Assembly (NCBI GenBank): GCA_024195585.1 | Contig: SWBL01000004.1 | Location: 248,001-312,000, forward strand | DNA: 64,000 nt | Reading direction: 5' to 3' | DNA from: Aureobasidium sp. EXF-3400 | Taxonomy: Eukaryota > Ascomycota > Dothideomycetes > Dothideales > Saccotheciaceae | In this document: piece by piece, positions 10,944 to 22,400 of the stretch | Layout: each line of letters opens with the position of its first letter | How positions within the stretch are numbered: the stretch's first letter is position 1 | The notes under the pieces: generated by a model | The model's input: the letters and a program-made list of their open reading frames with translations, nothing else | What the model was told of the DNA's origin: nothing | Databases searched by the model: none | Translations under genes and position numbers: made by a program

Positions 10944-12503
10944 CTACTTTCTGGCCTTTCCGCTCCTTGTGGTCTTAGACTCGGAAGTTTTAGCTTCTGC
11001 AGTCTTGTTTTGACTGCTTGCAGTTGGTGCGGCAAAGTTGCGCAATTGCCGCTTTGGCTTCTCATCTGGTACCTGCTCGTCTGCAGCTTTGCGCTTCCGC
11101 GTGGTCGCTTTGGTGGTCGGAACGGATGAATTTATGTTCTCTTTTGCTTCAATAGTCGCAGGCTTGGGTTTGGTGGCCTTCGTCGTCTCAGGCCTGGTCT
11201 TGGCTGGCGCAGTGGTCTTTGGTTTCGCTGTTGGCTTGTCGTCTGCGGTCTTTGCTTTCGACTGTAACACTACTGGTTTGCGTGTTGGAGTTTTTGACTG
11301 AGTAGAGACACTCGAAGATTTTGGGACTTCTTGCTTGCTTCTTTTGTGATTTGGACCTTCATCCGGCGTGGAATCGGTGGTCGCGTCGTCTTGTTGGATC
11401 TCCTCGGACAGAGGGTGTTTCCGTTTCTTTCCAGTTGACTGTGGCTCAAGCAGTGCTTCGATGGATGGTTCTGAGGATTTAGGCGCAGCGGGTGGTTCGG
11501 CTGCCACACTATCTTTCGGTGAGGAGTCCTCGGATGCGCCAGGCGTAACATCCGCTTGCTCGTCGTTATCGTCGTCCTCCAACGAGACGCCCTGACCAGA
11601 AAGCCATTGCCCCATTGACGAGTCATCACCTTCTTCGCTCACTTGATTCAACATGTTTGATGTCAAACTCTCAAGGAGTTCATCTGTACCAGCACCATCG
11701 CCGCCTGCCAACATCTGCATCATGGCTTCCATCATGGCGGTTTGATTTTTACCAGCCATGCCTGAGGCGGAGAGTTTCGCGGCGAGAACAGACTTGAGCA
11801 TTTCCGGGTCGATGTCCTGCAAACCCGTGCCCTCTTCTTCGTCTTCGTTGTCATCTTCGTCAGCCTCTTCCTCGTCCTCATCATCTTGATCTGACCCGTC
11901 GTCGTCTCCTGACACATCCTCCCAATCGGCGTCTTGTTGTTCGTTCTTAGCGGAATGTATGGCCATGTAGGAGGTACTGAAAACCGCGGGTCGGTCTTTC
12001 AGAAGTTGTCGCCAATTTGGTAAAAGCGCGTAGGGTTGTTGCGGTCTTTCGTAAACAGGGCATTGTTGACGCAGGCTGAAAGCGTCCTGTGAGGACCTCC
12101 ACAAGACGGTTGGATAATCTTGGATGCCGCGCAAGCGAATCTTCTTGATTGTGTCTTTGATGTCTGAAGCCTTTGACTTCTTTTTCTTGTCGCCTTTGGC
12201 TGTCTGGTCTTCCTGAGCCATCTCTTGGTCGAAGATCTCAGCGTTACCATATTCGATTTCGGACCAGAAGTTGTAGTTGTCGTACTCGTCGAGCTCGTCA
12301 TCGCGGTAGTACAGGGCGGGTGCTTCGGCTATGGCACCAGAAGCCAGTTCATCCTGGAAAAAGTGTGAGCGCTGCTTTGTTGTGTATTGTTAGATGCGAC
12401 ATACGGCTAGGTCATAGGCACCTGCATCGGCGTAGATGTAATCATCGTCGTAGTCGTATACGTCGCAGTCGGAATCATAGTCGACCTCATAGCCTCCGGA
12501 CAT
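10944..12503 (-). CDS. Fungal protein of unknown function with acidic N-terminus and basic disordered tail
   Basis: Exon 1 (12503-12405) starts MSGGYEVDYDSD and is joined over a 51-nt intron (GTATGT, CTAAC, TTCCAG) to exon 2 (12353-10944), total 502 residues. Residues 1-75 are Asp/Tyr-rich. A compact conserved-looking region about 95-160 contains IRLRGIQDYPTVLWRSS and LLPNWRQLLKDRPAVF. An acidic Glu/Asp tract follows at about 175-200, then Met/Ala-rich helices, and the last 200 residues are a Lys/Pro/Thr-rich disordered tail with nuclear-localisation-type clusters (GKKRKH, TRKRKAADE). A nuclear or nucleolar location is inferred from composition. I do not recognise the family. Confidence 0.8.
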
Positions 12504-13297
12504 GTCTGAGGTTGTGCGATGGTGTGGACGGCCGAGGTTGAATGATGACGATGTTGGCTAGGTTGAAGAAAGAGATGGTAGGATGACGGGATGCTTTGAG
12601 ACAGCAGGAAACAAAGGAGGGTCGGGTGTCAGTGTCTGCGGCTTGTCAGGAATGAGCGGGCTCAGCTTAGCTGATGCGCAGCCTGCAAAGTCGATTGTCT
12701 GGTACTGGTGCTCTCTCTCGACCATGTAGACTGCATTCGTCTACAATAGGCAACCCGCGATCCAATGCCTCTGCGGTAAAAGTCACGAGTACGAGTATCT
12801 TGGTCGACTTGTAAACATTGCCCCACACTTTTCATCCACTTCCGTTTAGCCGACCTTGAACCCTGACTGTTTCCTTCCCACTTGAAACCACAAAAACTTT
12901 CTACACAACATACATAGCTGCTTCTAGGCACCTGCTCAATGATTCTCGGTGCTCTTCTGAAGCCTTGAGTTCATGAGAAATCTGACATGTCCACCCGATT
13001 TCCTCCCCTTTTTTCTTATCGATGAACTTCTGCACGTAGCCGCCCCATCAATGTGACATGTGATGAGCTGACAGCCGCGGTTCACTCTGCATAACACTCG
13101 CCTCGACGCATACTCTGGTCGGCCATTTCGACCATCACCCTATTGAAAGCGTAGTAGCGAATTCCGTACCGTGGTCAATCATCACTCGAATCAGAACCTG
13201 GAACTCGAAAGTGAAATTAAGTCATGTTCTATTCGTGTCTCGTAAGACTATTATTCATGACAATGCTTGTATATGCAGAATTTGTTCTCCTTGTCCT
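12504..13297. other. Intergenic, nothing recognised
   Basis: Upstream side of the unknown acidic/basic protein gene and 3' flank of the MFS gene. Several short frames, none with domain character; no tRNA or repeat seen. Confidence 0.5.
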
Positions 13298-14870
13298 CTA
13301 AATCAGATACCTGAATCCTTGTCTCATGCGCAAAGCCTCGTCAGGGCTCTCCAGGAACTCCTTCTCAGCAGTGTGCTCAGCGACATCGGGTTTGGTCGCC
13401 CAGGCGGCAGCCTCTCCTGCCTCGAGCTTCTTGTTTAGGTTGACGAGAACCATCTTCATGATAATGCAACCCACAATCGTGACACCGAACATGGCTGTGA
13501 CAATGCCGTAGGACTTACGGTAGCCATTCTCAGTGAGGTCCCATACGTATGAGCCGGCCACATTTCCCAGCTGACTGAATGCGTTGACTAGAGCGATTGC
13601 GACGGCACGCTTGGCAGGTGGGCGTGGGAAACTGGACGAGATCCACGAGTAGAAAACAATGAAGCCTGCATAAGAACCTGCCTGTAGGAAGAGTGCAATA
13701 TAGCGGCCTGCAGTGTTCAAAGTGGACATGTTGATGATGAACCCAACAAGACCCATACAGATGGGTCCCACGATGTGCCAGAATTTCTCCTGGGTTCGAT
13801 CGGCGTGCCAGGCGTTGATCAGAGAAACGATACAGGCGAACACCCATGGGGGAGCGCTCATAAGCAGAGTGGGAACATAGCCGAATCCCAGAGTCTTTGT
13901 GAGAGAGGGGAAGAAGGCATTGAAACTGAGGCCAACGACATAGGCGGTGAGAGTGAACATCAAGACGTAGATCTTAGGGTCCTTGAGAGCCATGAAGAGA
14001 CCGTCAAACACACCATCTTCACTGCTGTCTTCGTCGGCTTCACCAACATCTTCGATCATGCGGAGCTGAGCGACTTGCAGTTCTTCCTCGGTGAAGCCTC
14101 TCGAGTTGTGGGGCAAGTCCGGCAGTACGAAAGCAGCGGTAATAGCAACTCCCATCGTCACGGCTCCTTCGATCCAGAACAACCAGCGCCAAGCTGCGTG
14201 ACCCAGTGTACCTTGCATGTTTGACAGAACACCAGCACCAACAAGGGCTGAGAAAGCGTTCGAGATGAGGTTGCCGCAGAAGAGAAGAGCATTACGCTTG
14301 GTCAACTCGCTGCGAGTGTACCATTTTGACAAGATGAGAAGAGCGCCAGGCAGGAAGGCCGCCTCCACAAATCCCAAGCAAAATCTTATGGCTACCATGC
14401 CACCGAAGCCTTGGGCAACTCCAGATAGTGTTGAAATCAGGCCCCAGAGAAGCATGGCTGCGCCAATGTACCAACTTGGTTTCGTAATGCGGTTGATGAT
14501 GATGTTCGAAGGAACCTATCAAGAGGTCAGACTGCTTCGAATTGTTCTAGAAACATGAGAAACGTACCTGCATGAGAATGTATCCGACATAAAGAATACT
14601 CAAACATGTGGCATATTGTGTATCGCTGAGCTTCAAATCCTGTTGCAATCCCTTCAATCTTGCAGCAGCCATGTTGTTGCGATCGAGATAGTTCATGATA
14701 TAGATCAAGATGAACAGTGAACATCTTGCGTCGAGTTTCCGCTTCATCGATTTCTCGACGACTTTGCGACGCTCCGGATCCATTGGTGGATGTTGACTGT
14801 GGAAAGTCTCAACCGCCGACTTCTCGACGTCGAAGTGGTCGCTGCCACCCTTCTTGATGTCGTCGTTCAT
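13298..14870 (-). CDS. MFS transporter of the Dal5/anion:cation symporter family
   Basis: Exons 14870-14568 and 14515-13298, intron GTACGT...CTGACCTCTTGATAG, give 506 residues. A cytosolic N-terminus of about 55 residues is followed by twelve membrane helices. Helix 1 has the family signature IMNYLDRNNMAAARL, then YILMQVPSNIIINR across the exon junction, WGLISTLSG, and FCLGFVEAAFLPGALLILSKWYTRSELTKRN. A central loop with acidic residues (EDVGEADEDSSEDG) divides the halves. Members of this family import allantoate, nicotinate, vitamins or small organic anions with protons at the plasma membrane; the substrate here cannot be read from sequence. Confidence 0.88.
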
Positions 14871-15758
14871 GGCTGCACGAGGGAATCCAAGGTCGAGTGA
14901 GAGACAGAGAGCAATCCATGCCTGAGGGGCCTCTCTTATTTATGTGACTCCCATGGGGCCCCACGTAGCGGCGACCCCGGTACCCCAATCAGTCGTCCCC
15001 GGCACATCGCCCCATATCGATCCACCTTTCTTGCTTGGCCTGAAGAAAAGATGGAGGAAAACACGGCATATCGTGGTCGACGTTCGGATAGTGCAGAATT
15101 AGTCCCGACGCTGTGACCACGCCCTGGGGTCACTGTGGCCCTGTCGCCCTTGAAAACACAGGCACGACCGGTGTGTCAGACTCCTGAGGAGCAGCCCATC
15201 GTCTGATTCAAGCCCTAAAGACCCGAGATCATCCGTCCGTAGCGATGTTACTTTTGTCAAGCTCGTGGTTTCTTGGTGCTTGAGCTGCAGAAAGAGCAAA
15301 AGTTTGGCGGAGACTCGGGCCGTGCTCCTGCTATCGATGCCGATCTCTCAACCATCAGATGCAACATCACCAGAGACAAGCATCCATCTGGAAAACCTTG
15401 GGGAGCATTGTGATACTCTACATGCGCAGGCTTCGTCAATATGCCTAGAAGGTTAGCTATACTGTGCTCAATCTTGCAGAACGAACGACCATCAATCTCC
15501 TTTAAACATCCATAATGCTGAAATCTTCTTGACCGTCATGCCTCCCGAAGTGGAGAAAAGCTTGGTTAGACAGACTCTCCCGATTCTGCTGAGCATGTGC
15601 TCCTTAGCCGGTCATGTATATGCACAAGTGCTCTACACAAAATTATGAAATGCTTCAACGCATTCCAATAATACCAACGGGACTTCTCGGCGTTGCGTCT
15701 TGGTTCATGACATCGTCAACTGTTCATTCATTTTGGTTAATCTTAGAATATCTTCGCC
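14871..15758. other. Divergent intergenic region between MFS carrier and FAD monooxygenase
   Basis: 888 nt shared upstream region of two divergent genes, which could allow co-regulation of a carrier and an oxidoreductase. No known binding-site cluster or RNA gene seen. Confidence 0.45.
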
Positions 15759-16904
15759 ATGTCTCCGCAACCTCTCAGTATCATCGGTGCAGGTCTCGGA
15801 GGTGTGACGCTTGGGAGAGCACTTCTGGAACGAGGCATACCCGTGGTGCTGTACGAACGCGCGACCTCATCGCCTAGACATGGCTACGGAATCAGCTTGC
15901 ACGCGTCTACATACAAACCATTGTTGAAGATGCTCAAGATGGATGAGCAAACATTCAGACAAAGTGTCGCGGTCGATGCTGCAATTGGCGGCGATGGCGC
16001 GATCGACCCCAAGAGATTGATATGCCCACGCGACGTGACTTCCACATCATTTCGCGCCCATCGCGAGAGACTGGAAAAGCTGATACGTAAAGGTCTTGGT
16101 ATCAGATGGGATTCTGGATTGGAGAAGCTGGAACAGACACCGAACGGTACAAGTCTGTACCTGCAGAACGACACCAGCAAAGAGGGTCAGACATGCATGG
16201 TTGGCGCCGATGGTGTGCACTCTATCACGAGAAAGTCGATTTTGAGGGACGCCGGTCTCGACGTCCTACCTTTCGTAACCTTCAATGGAAAGAGGAAAGT
16301 GAGCAGAAGCACTTTTGACGACATCTATGCTCCAGCCATGGGAGGATCTAATATTGTTGAGATCCACAACAATGGCGTGTTCCTGCAAGTCTCTGTCAAC
16401 GACATTACAGCTGAACAAGCCAGTGTTAGTTGGGTTTATTCACGTCCAGCTCAAGGATCCACCGACCGTTGTTTCAAACCAAATCGACCGCAGTCTGGTG
16501 CCTCTGACATTCCAAAAGAGTTTTATCAGGAAATTACTGCTCTACAAGACCTTCCTCAGCCATTCTTGGAGATCTTCGATGAGCAGAAGATAGAGCAGGA
16601 TCGTGTCTTAGCTTGGTTGATGCGTACATCCAAAGTCGACCTTCCTCAACTCTATCAACTTGCATCCAATGGCATCTTCCTAATGGGAGATTCCGCCCAT
16701 TCTCAAGCAATTCTTGGTGGCGAAGGCGCAAACATCGCGATATCTGATGGATTGACGCTCGCTGAAGCGATCGCCGCGCGGAATGGCGAGACCATCACAT
16801 CATGGTACAGCAAGCGTTTCCCAGCTTGGCAGCAGAGTCTGGAGACTAGCAAGACGACGATTGAGGATATGCACAAGGATCAGAGTCCTAAATCTAAGGT
16901 CTAG
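15759..16904 (+). CDS. FAD-dependent monooxygenase (PHBH/UbiH-like fold)
   Basis: An uninterrupted 381-residue frame starting at an ATG. The N-terminal dinucleotide fold is clear: IIGAGLGGVTLGRALLERG with an acidic Glu after the second strand (VVLYERAT). The middle holds GADGVHS, and the C-terminal flavin motif is FLMGDSAHSQAILGGEGANIAISDG. These are the three marks of class A flavoprotein monooxygenases, which hydroxylate or epoxidise aromatic and polyketide substrates with NAD(P)H and O2. There is no membrane anchor and no neighbouring biosynthetic core enzyme, so a stand-alone catabolic or detoxification role is likely. The family is often about 400 residues, so it appears complete. Confidence 0.88.
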   Translation: MSPQPLSIIGAGLGGVTLGRALLERGIPVVLYERATSSPRHGYGISLHASTYKPLLKMLKMDEQTFRQSVAVDAAIGGDGAIDPKRLICPRDVTSTSFRAHRERLEKLIRKGLGIRWDSGLEKLEQTPNGTSLYLQNDTSKEGQTCMVGADGVHSITRKSILRDAGLDVLPFVTFNGKRKVSRSTFDDIYAPAMGGSNIVEIHNNGVFLQVSVNDITAEQASVSWVYSRPAQGSTDRCFKPNRPQSGASDIPKEFYQEITALQDLPQPFLEIFDEQKIEQDRVLAWLMRTSKVDLPQLYQLASNGIFLMGDSAHSQAILGGEGANIAISDGLTLAEAIAARNGETITSWYSKRFPAWQQSLETSKTTIEDMHKDQSPKSKV

Positions 16905-17486
16905 ATGCAACTCTCAGCATGACAATGGCTACCGTACTCTGCCATGACTGAGGACAATGGGCCGCAAAATAAGTGCTCTGTTGTGCTCTGACTCTGGCAA
17001 GGCAGCAATACAGAACTACAGCAATCGAATCTAGGCACTGCTTACTGCTCTCTGGACCGTCTAGTCACGAATTTCAAGACCCCAAGTATCATCTGCGTGC
17101 AACCTTATTATGCCATGATCAACAAACGATGCAAAGCGAAAAGGAGCATCAAAGACACGTGGCATGCATCCCTTATGAAGGGGTGTAGGACCATATACTC
17201 TTTTAGGAGCAAGACCGCACGCTCTCTATGTGATTACGCGTCTTGTCGCATCTCGCAATACAAACGTTATGGGTGTCTTCCTGTGTCACTGTTTTATGCT
17301 CTGTTCAGCTGGGTTCCTCCCCACATATTTCGCGTAGACCAAAAGCATAGACATTGTTCGCATCGGCTTTGTCTTGACAAAGCGTGCCTTCACTACACTC
17401 ATGTCCATGGTGTGTATAGGCCCAAAGCATATGCGGAAGAATGCAGCAAAACTCACCAGTCTTGCTGCATGGGCAAAAAGAAAAGA
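16905..17486. other. Intergenic before tRNA gene
   Basis: 3' flank of the monooxygenase. A+T-rich short frames only; the Pol III terminator of the minus-strand tRNA lies at its right end (17475-17484). Confidence 0.5.
17475..17484 (-). terminator. RNA polymerase III terminator of tRNA-iMet
   Basis: On the minus strand the tRNA 3' end is followed within a few nt by TTTT and TTTTT runs (complement of AAAA 17481-17484 and AAAAA 17475-17479), a strong Pol III stop signal. Confidence 0.75.
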
Positions 17487-17611
17487 TAGCTAAGCTTGGT
17501 TTCGATCCAAGGTCCTCCGGGTTATGAGCCCGGCGCGCTGCAACTTGTTAGTGTTGAGTAATAGGGTGCGAGAGTGGGAATATTACGAACCTTCCGCTGC
17601 GCCACTCAGCT
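17487..17611 (-). tRNA. Initiator tRNA-Met(CAT) gene split in the D arm by a 53-nt insert
   Basis: The minus strand contains all parts of a 72-nt eukaryotic initiator tRNA. The acceptor stem is AGCTGAG/CTTAGCT with an A1:U72 pair. The anticodon loop is CTCATAA (CAT at 17526-17524) on a CCGGG/CCCGG stem with three G:C pairs. The T loop is ATCGAAA with A54 and A60, which are initiator hallmarks, and the discriminator base is A. The D arm reads GGCGCAGCGGAAG, is then interrupted, and resumes CGCGCCGGG; the yeast initiator has the same arm uninterrupted. The insert begins GTTCGT and ends ACTAACAAGTTGCAG, so removing GT...AG restores an intact D stem. Box A and box B are intact and a Pol III terminator follows, so it is probably transcribed. 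There is no intron at the usual position 37/38. Confidence 0.85.
17538..17590 (-). other. Non-canonical 53-nt insert with spliceosomal-type signals inside tRNA-iMet
   Basis: On the minus strand the segment starts GTTCGT, has a perfect fungal branch site ACTAAC about 13 nt before the end, and closes TTGCAG. It lies between the D loop and the 3' strand of the D stem, roughly tRNA position 21/22, not in the anticodon loop. The flanking G makes the border ambiguous by 1 nt, but only the GT-AG reading matches spliceosomal rules. It is non-multiple of 3 and has no protein content. Confidence 0.7.
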
Positions 17612-19419
17612 TGGAATCACCTCAGCTTTGGAGGTGAACATCTCGTTGGCCGGCACAATTATATAGTCTCTGATTATGCTTGCACGAAGAGCGGCTCAGC
17701 TGTGGATGGCGGCAGGCTTCACTGACAAAAATTATATCAACTGAATCAATGGCGGACAGAGTGAAGAGAATATATAAGATTCGGACGACGGCATTGTAAC
17801 GAAGAACTCATGGTCTACAAATAGCGAACACACAACTCGCATGAACACTCCATAGAGGCTGTTGTGCATTTCAGCTCTTGTGATATCGTCTAGTTAGGGT
17901 ATTGTGGGCTCGGTAAATTCGTTATACAATGGTGGAAAATAGGCTCGGCTTCACCACGGCATGACTTTAGTGTAGATCAAGGATTCTAACAGCTGATGGG
18001 TGACATTGATGCATCTCAAACGCTACTTGCTTACCATCCTAACGATACGTATCTCTGCAAATGGATATGGATATTCAGAGCATAGAAATCTGCTATCAAC
18101 CTCGATATCTACCGAACCTCAAGCGAACCTGAACCGGTGGCGCATGAAGAGTCAGGGTCACTATGAACGTTGGAATTTTTCAGCTCCAGCCGGTTGGACT
18201 TTCCCACCTTACCAATCAACCACCTTGAGCGACGTCACAGACTCACAAATCTCAATCAGCCTCAGCAAAGGCAGCGCATGTCTCCGTCACTTCCCAGAAT
18301 CATTCTTCCATATCCTGGAACATTCAGGCTAGCCCTCAGACATCTGGCAAGACCCGGACCGATATACTTCCATCTGTACCAAAATTGCCTCTTCCGGGTA
18401 AGCGAAGCGACTCGATTAAGTCAACGGTACTTTTTCCAGAACAACCAAGACGAACTCTCTTCCTGTAGAGAATTTGCTATACACGGATGTCGAGATGAAT
18501 CGCGCTTCATAGACTTTGACGGATGTCATAAAACCGTTGCCGATCGTCCTTCTTTTCGGCCTACTCTTCCTCGTAACTTCTTCTATATCGAAACGTCGAT
18601 GTCGGCTGCTGGTCTTGGCCACAAACCACTGGCTTGTTGTGTATGCTTGACTTAGTGGGAAACACCTTGGATGACCTGTGGCGTTGCGGCGACTAATGGA
18701 AGAATCCTGAAAGGAGAGAACGTTGGAGTCACCCTCTGACCCTGAGGCATCAAGTTGAGAAGAACCTTTGCCCTACGCGTATGAAGGCGTCACGTCTCGT
18801 CAGCACAATACGGGCAGCGCCGTCATTGCAGACACCTCTGCTGACAGGCCTGTGGTTGAGGCTGCGACACCATGAAGTTACGTCGCTTAGAACAGCTACC
18901 TCGGCAGCTGTACAACAATAAGCTCTTGGAATGACAAAACTCGAAGAGACATCTCAAACAATGATGGGAGTCTCCGAAGAACGGACGGATCTCATGCCTC
19001 CACAGGAGCAAGGCGTATTCGCTGTCAGTTCTGCAATCACTTGAGAGGCAGAATGGTACACCTTACCCCGAAGTCTTATCGCATACAAGACTACAATACC
19101 AGAGCTATCAGACTCTATCTTGTTTGAACCTACCGAGCACATACTACGTACGTATGTATGTATTTACTTTTGAGATTCGAAAAATTCCGCCGTTGACTCA
19201 CGCCGTTGAAGTTGACTATCGTCCAACGGTCAGGATTTCATGAACTCTTCACATGGATTGGTCCAGCCGTTTGAACGTTCTGTCATTGCCGAGTCACTCA
19301 TAAGATTGCATGGCTATCCCGGAGATTGAACCAGCTGAATTTACTGTTCTTCTGTTTGTCCAGGTGTCGATCTTCCACATACCGGACAAACTTCCAATCA
19401 CAGCGCTGGCTCAGCACAG
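17612..19419. other. Long gene-poor interval
   Basis: 1.8 kb between the tRNA and the chitin-synthase-like gene. A 161-codon frame at 18170-18655 (+) and a shorter one at 18000-18332 lack protein character and domain matches. The right end is the upstream region of the next gene and includes a short GTAT/GTAC-type microsatellite near 19145-19165. Confidence 0.45.
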
Positions 19420-22400
19420 ATGGCATCCGCTGCGTCGGCAGTGACTACTCAAACACCTTGCATCGTCTTCGACTCTAGAAAAGCTGGCCTGATCAGCATC
19501 GTTGAAGAAGAGTTACCTACAGAAGTCTCGCCATCAGAATCGCCTCTACCATTGGCTCCCACATGGCGGAAAGTTGACTACTTCAGCGACTCAAAGACTG
19601 AGGATGTCAAAGGTCATGGCGTTAAATCAGTCTCCGGCCCTGGATGCCCGTTAGTGCCTACTTCTGGATGCAGCTCTCCCGAAGCATCTCCTAGTCTTGC
19701 CTCTCCGAATATCACTATAGCAGGATGGGGAATGGTACCACCACGCCACGCCTCACCTCTTGGGCTCCACTCACCATACTCACCTGCTAAATTATGGACT
19801 CAACCACCGCAAACATTGACCCAACTATCATCTGTGATTCCAGATATATCCGACGATGAAGCATCACGTCATGGCTCGATTGCTGAACTTGAGATATACT
19901 TGCGAAAGGCATCCATTGTTCAGTCCCAAACTGAAAAATGTAACGAATCGAAAGCTGATATCGAGATTCTGATCAACGAGGAGTCGGATGTTCTGGGACC
20001 CTTACACTCACCACTGACTCCTCTGACACCATCTGTTCGCACATCAACATCTCCTAGGGCCTCTTCGGAGTGCCTTGGAAGAACGTCCTCTGAAGATCAA
20101 TCTGCCAACGATGCAACCAGGCCTAAGCTTTCACATCTGAATCCCTCTAGTGTTTTCAAGCACTCGTTTTCCTTTGGTCAAGGCTCTAAAACACGCAAGG
20201 AGAGTGGTGCAAGTCCAGACCCCATGAGTTTAGAGAGTGGTATCCAAAGACCATCGTCTGCCCGAGTAAGCTTTGGGAGCAGCATTCTACAAGAGCCCGC
20301 ACAGGATGTGATGCTCGTCAACCCGATCACTGGCGAACGCAGAATGTCTGCTATCAGAACTGCGTCGGTAGAAGAGCAATTAGCTCGACCTAGCCTACTG
20401 CGGCGAAGTTCCTCTGCTACTACTATGTACACACTGGTTAGAAGGGACTCACTGCTGGCGAGTGGATTACGGACACCGTCAACCGCATCAAGGCCCAGTC
20501 TTTCTGCGAGAAACTCATCAGTACGGTCATCCAGGGATTTTCGGCCAACACCACCCGCGCACAGTCCACGCACTCGGGCTTGTTCTTCAGTGAATGATCG
20601 ACCCAATCGCCCTTCTTTAGCTTCGACGCGACACATGTCTAGTGCTTCGCAGGCTCGCACAATGTCAACTACACGGACCATGTCACACTCTTCTTACGCC
20701 CGCACAATGTCTAGTGCGCGAACTCTGTCTGCATCTACGTGGTCGCGAACAATGTCGACTTTTACAAGAACTTCTTCAACAACCTCCATCTCAGCCTTTG
20801 ACGTAGACATAGAGTCTGTGCGAGACGACAATCAGCACAATCACGATAGTTTCGATGGTGCGCAGACACAACGGACACCCTCACTCCTCGTCCCGTTGTT
20901 TGGTCACTTCCAGTGGAACAACACAGACTCTGCTGTAGTCCTTCCTTCTCAAGAGCTCGAGCCTGCCTACCAAGAAGCATTGGCAGGCGTGGCAGAAGAT
21001 CCAGACTTTGTCGAAGTCGAAATCGAGCCGAAAGCAGGATCAATAAGCAGAAGAGCATCACTATTCGCCAACATCTTTACCAACAAAGATGTTGATGTGG
21101 ATCCCGACCTCAAATTCGAACCTTCTGCATCTGAGGTAGAGATCAAGCAAGGGATCGCTGAGGCTCAGAAAGAAAGAAGCCGGCGCAAGATGGTTTACTC
21201 CCGCAATATTGCAGCAACTTCACTGGTGATGATTAATACAGTCTGCATCGTGCTATCATTTGGGCTTTTCAGTGTCTGGTACGCTACTGCTCCTTTGGTA
21301 CTATTGGCGCCGCTGGTTAGGTCTACCATGGTAGTAGATCTGATCGTCAGTCATGCATACAAGAAATTAAGACTATTACTCGACCCTCCGGAAGAAGAAC
21401 TTGAGGTTCCTACTATGGACTACGCGATCGCCGTATCCTTTTCCAACGAGAGCTTCGAAGATATTCAGAGCACCCTCGACTCCTTGGTGGACCAGAAAGA
21501 TGTTGACATGCACAAGAATCTGATGCTTATCTCATGCAATGATAATGTATGGAATAGCGAGTCTGCCAAATCGACCACAAGGATAATCCTTGAGAATATT
21601 CTCACCAACATTGTCGATGAAGCAAAGTTCCAAATGCCGCGCGACGGGCCTGATGCTGGCTTTGACAATATGTGGTGCCGAAGAGGCATATACAAAGGCC
21701 TGCCTTACATTTTGATGATCAAAGAAGGCATGACCAACAAAGTAGAATTTGTTGACCTGATCCGAAATCTACTTCACTCATACAACCTTCGCAAAGAGTC
21801 GTACCATAACTCAGTACCTTCTGCTTTCTTCGCTTGGTACGAAGAATGGGCTGAATTACACGACTTTGCGTCTTTCGACTTCCTGGTAAACGTCAACTCC
21901 GAGACTTTGCTCGATGAGCATTGCATCTCGCAATTGTACCAACAAGCTCTGAAAAATCCCGCTTGTGCAGGAGTCTCAAGTCGTGTAGAGATCGACTCTC
22001 GCTCCTCCAGATGGGGCGTTGAAAATCTGTTCACCAATTCGCAACTCCTGTATGATCAGATCAGGCAGTCTCACCAGACACAGATTATGCACAAAGCAAG
22101 CGTGAGTCCGAGTGCTTGCCAAATGCTTAGAATCTGTGAGGAGACTTGTGGTCCGCAAGTTTTGGAGGAAATCAAGAAACGTCGACCTTCTCCCATGAGT
22201 AATATGGTGAAGCAGATCTGCTCATCCACAGAGGAAGACGACATGCTGTACGAGTCACCAGAAGTAGTTACTCTGCAAGCCGTCCATGCAGTCACATATG
22301 CTCGTTCATCGACCACGTTGTCCGATTTCTCGATACAACGCCAGAGGATCGCATTCTTCACTTGCGCCACGAACCTCGCTATACTCTGCAACAACCAAAT

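Noticed and set aside
17880..17930. tRNA-like D-arm string (GATATCGTCTAGTTAGGGTAT)
   Set aside because: No matching anticodon stem, T arm or box B follows, so there is no tRNA here.
18170..18655. 161-codon plus-strand ORF
   Set aside because: Composition is random-like with no domain, and it sits in a long gene-poor interval; no splice signals support a larger gene.
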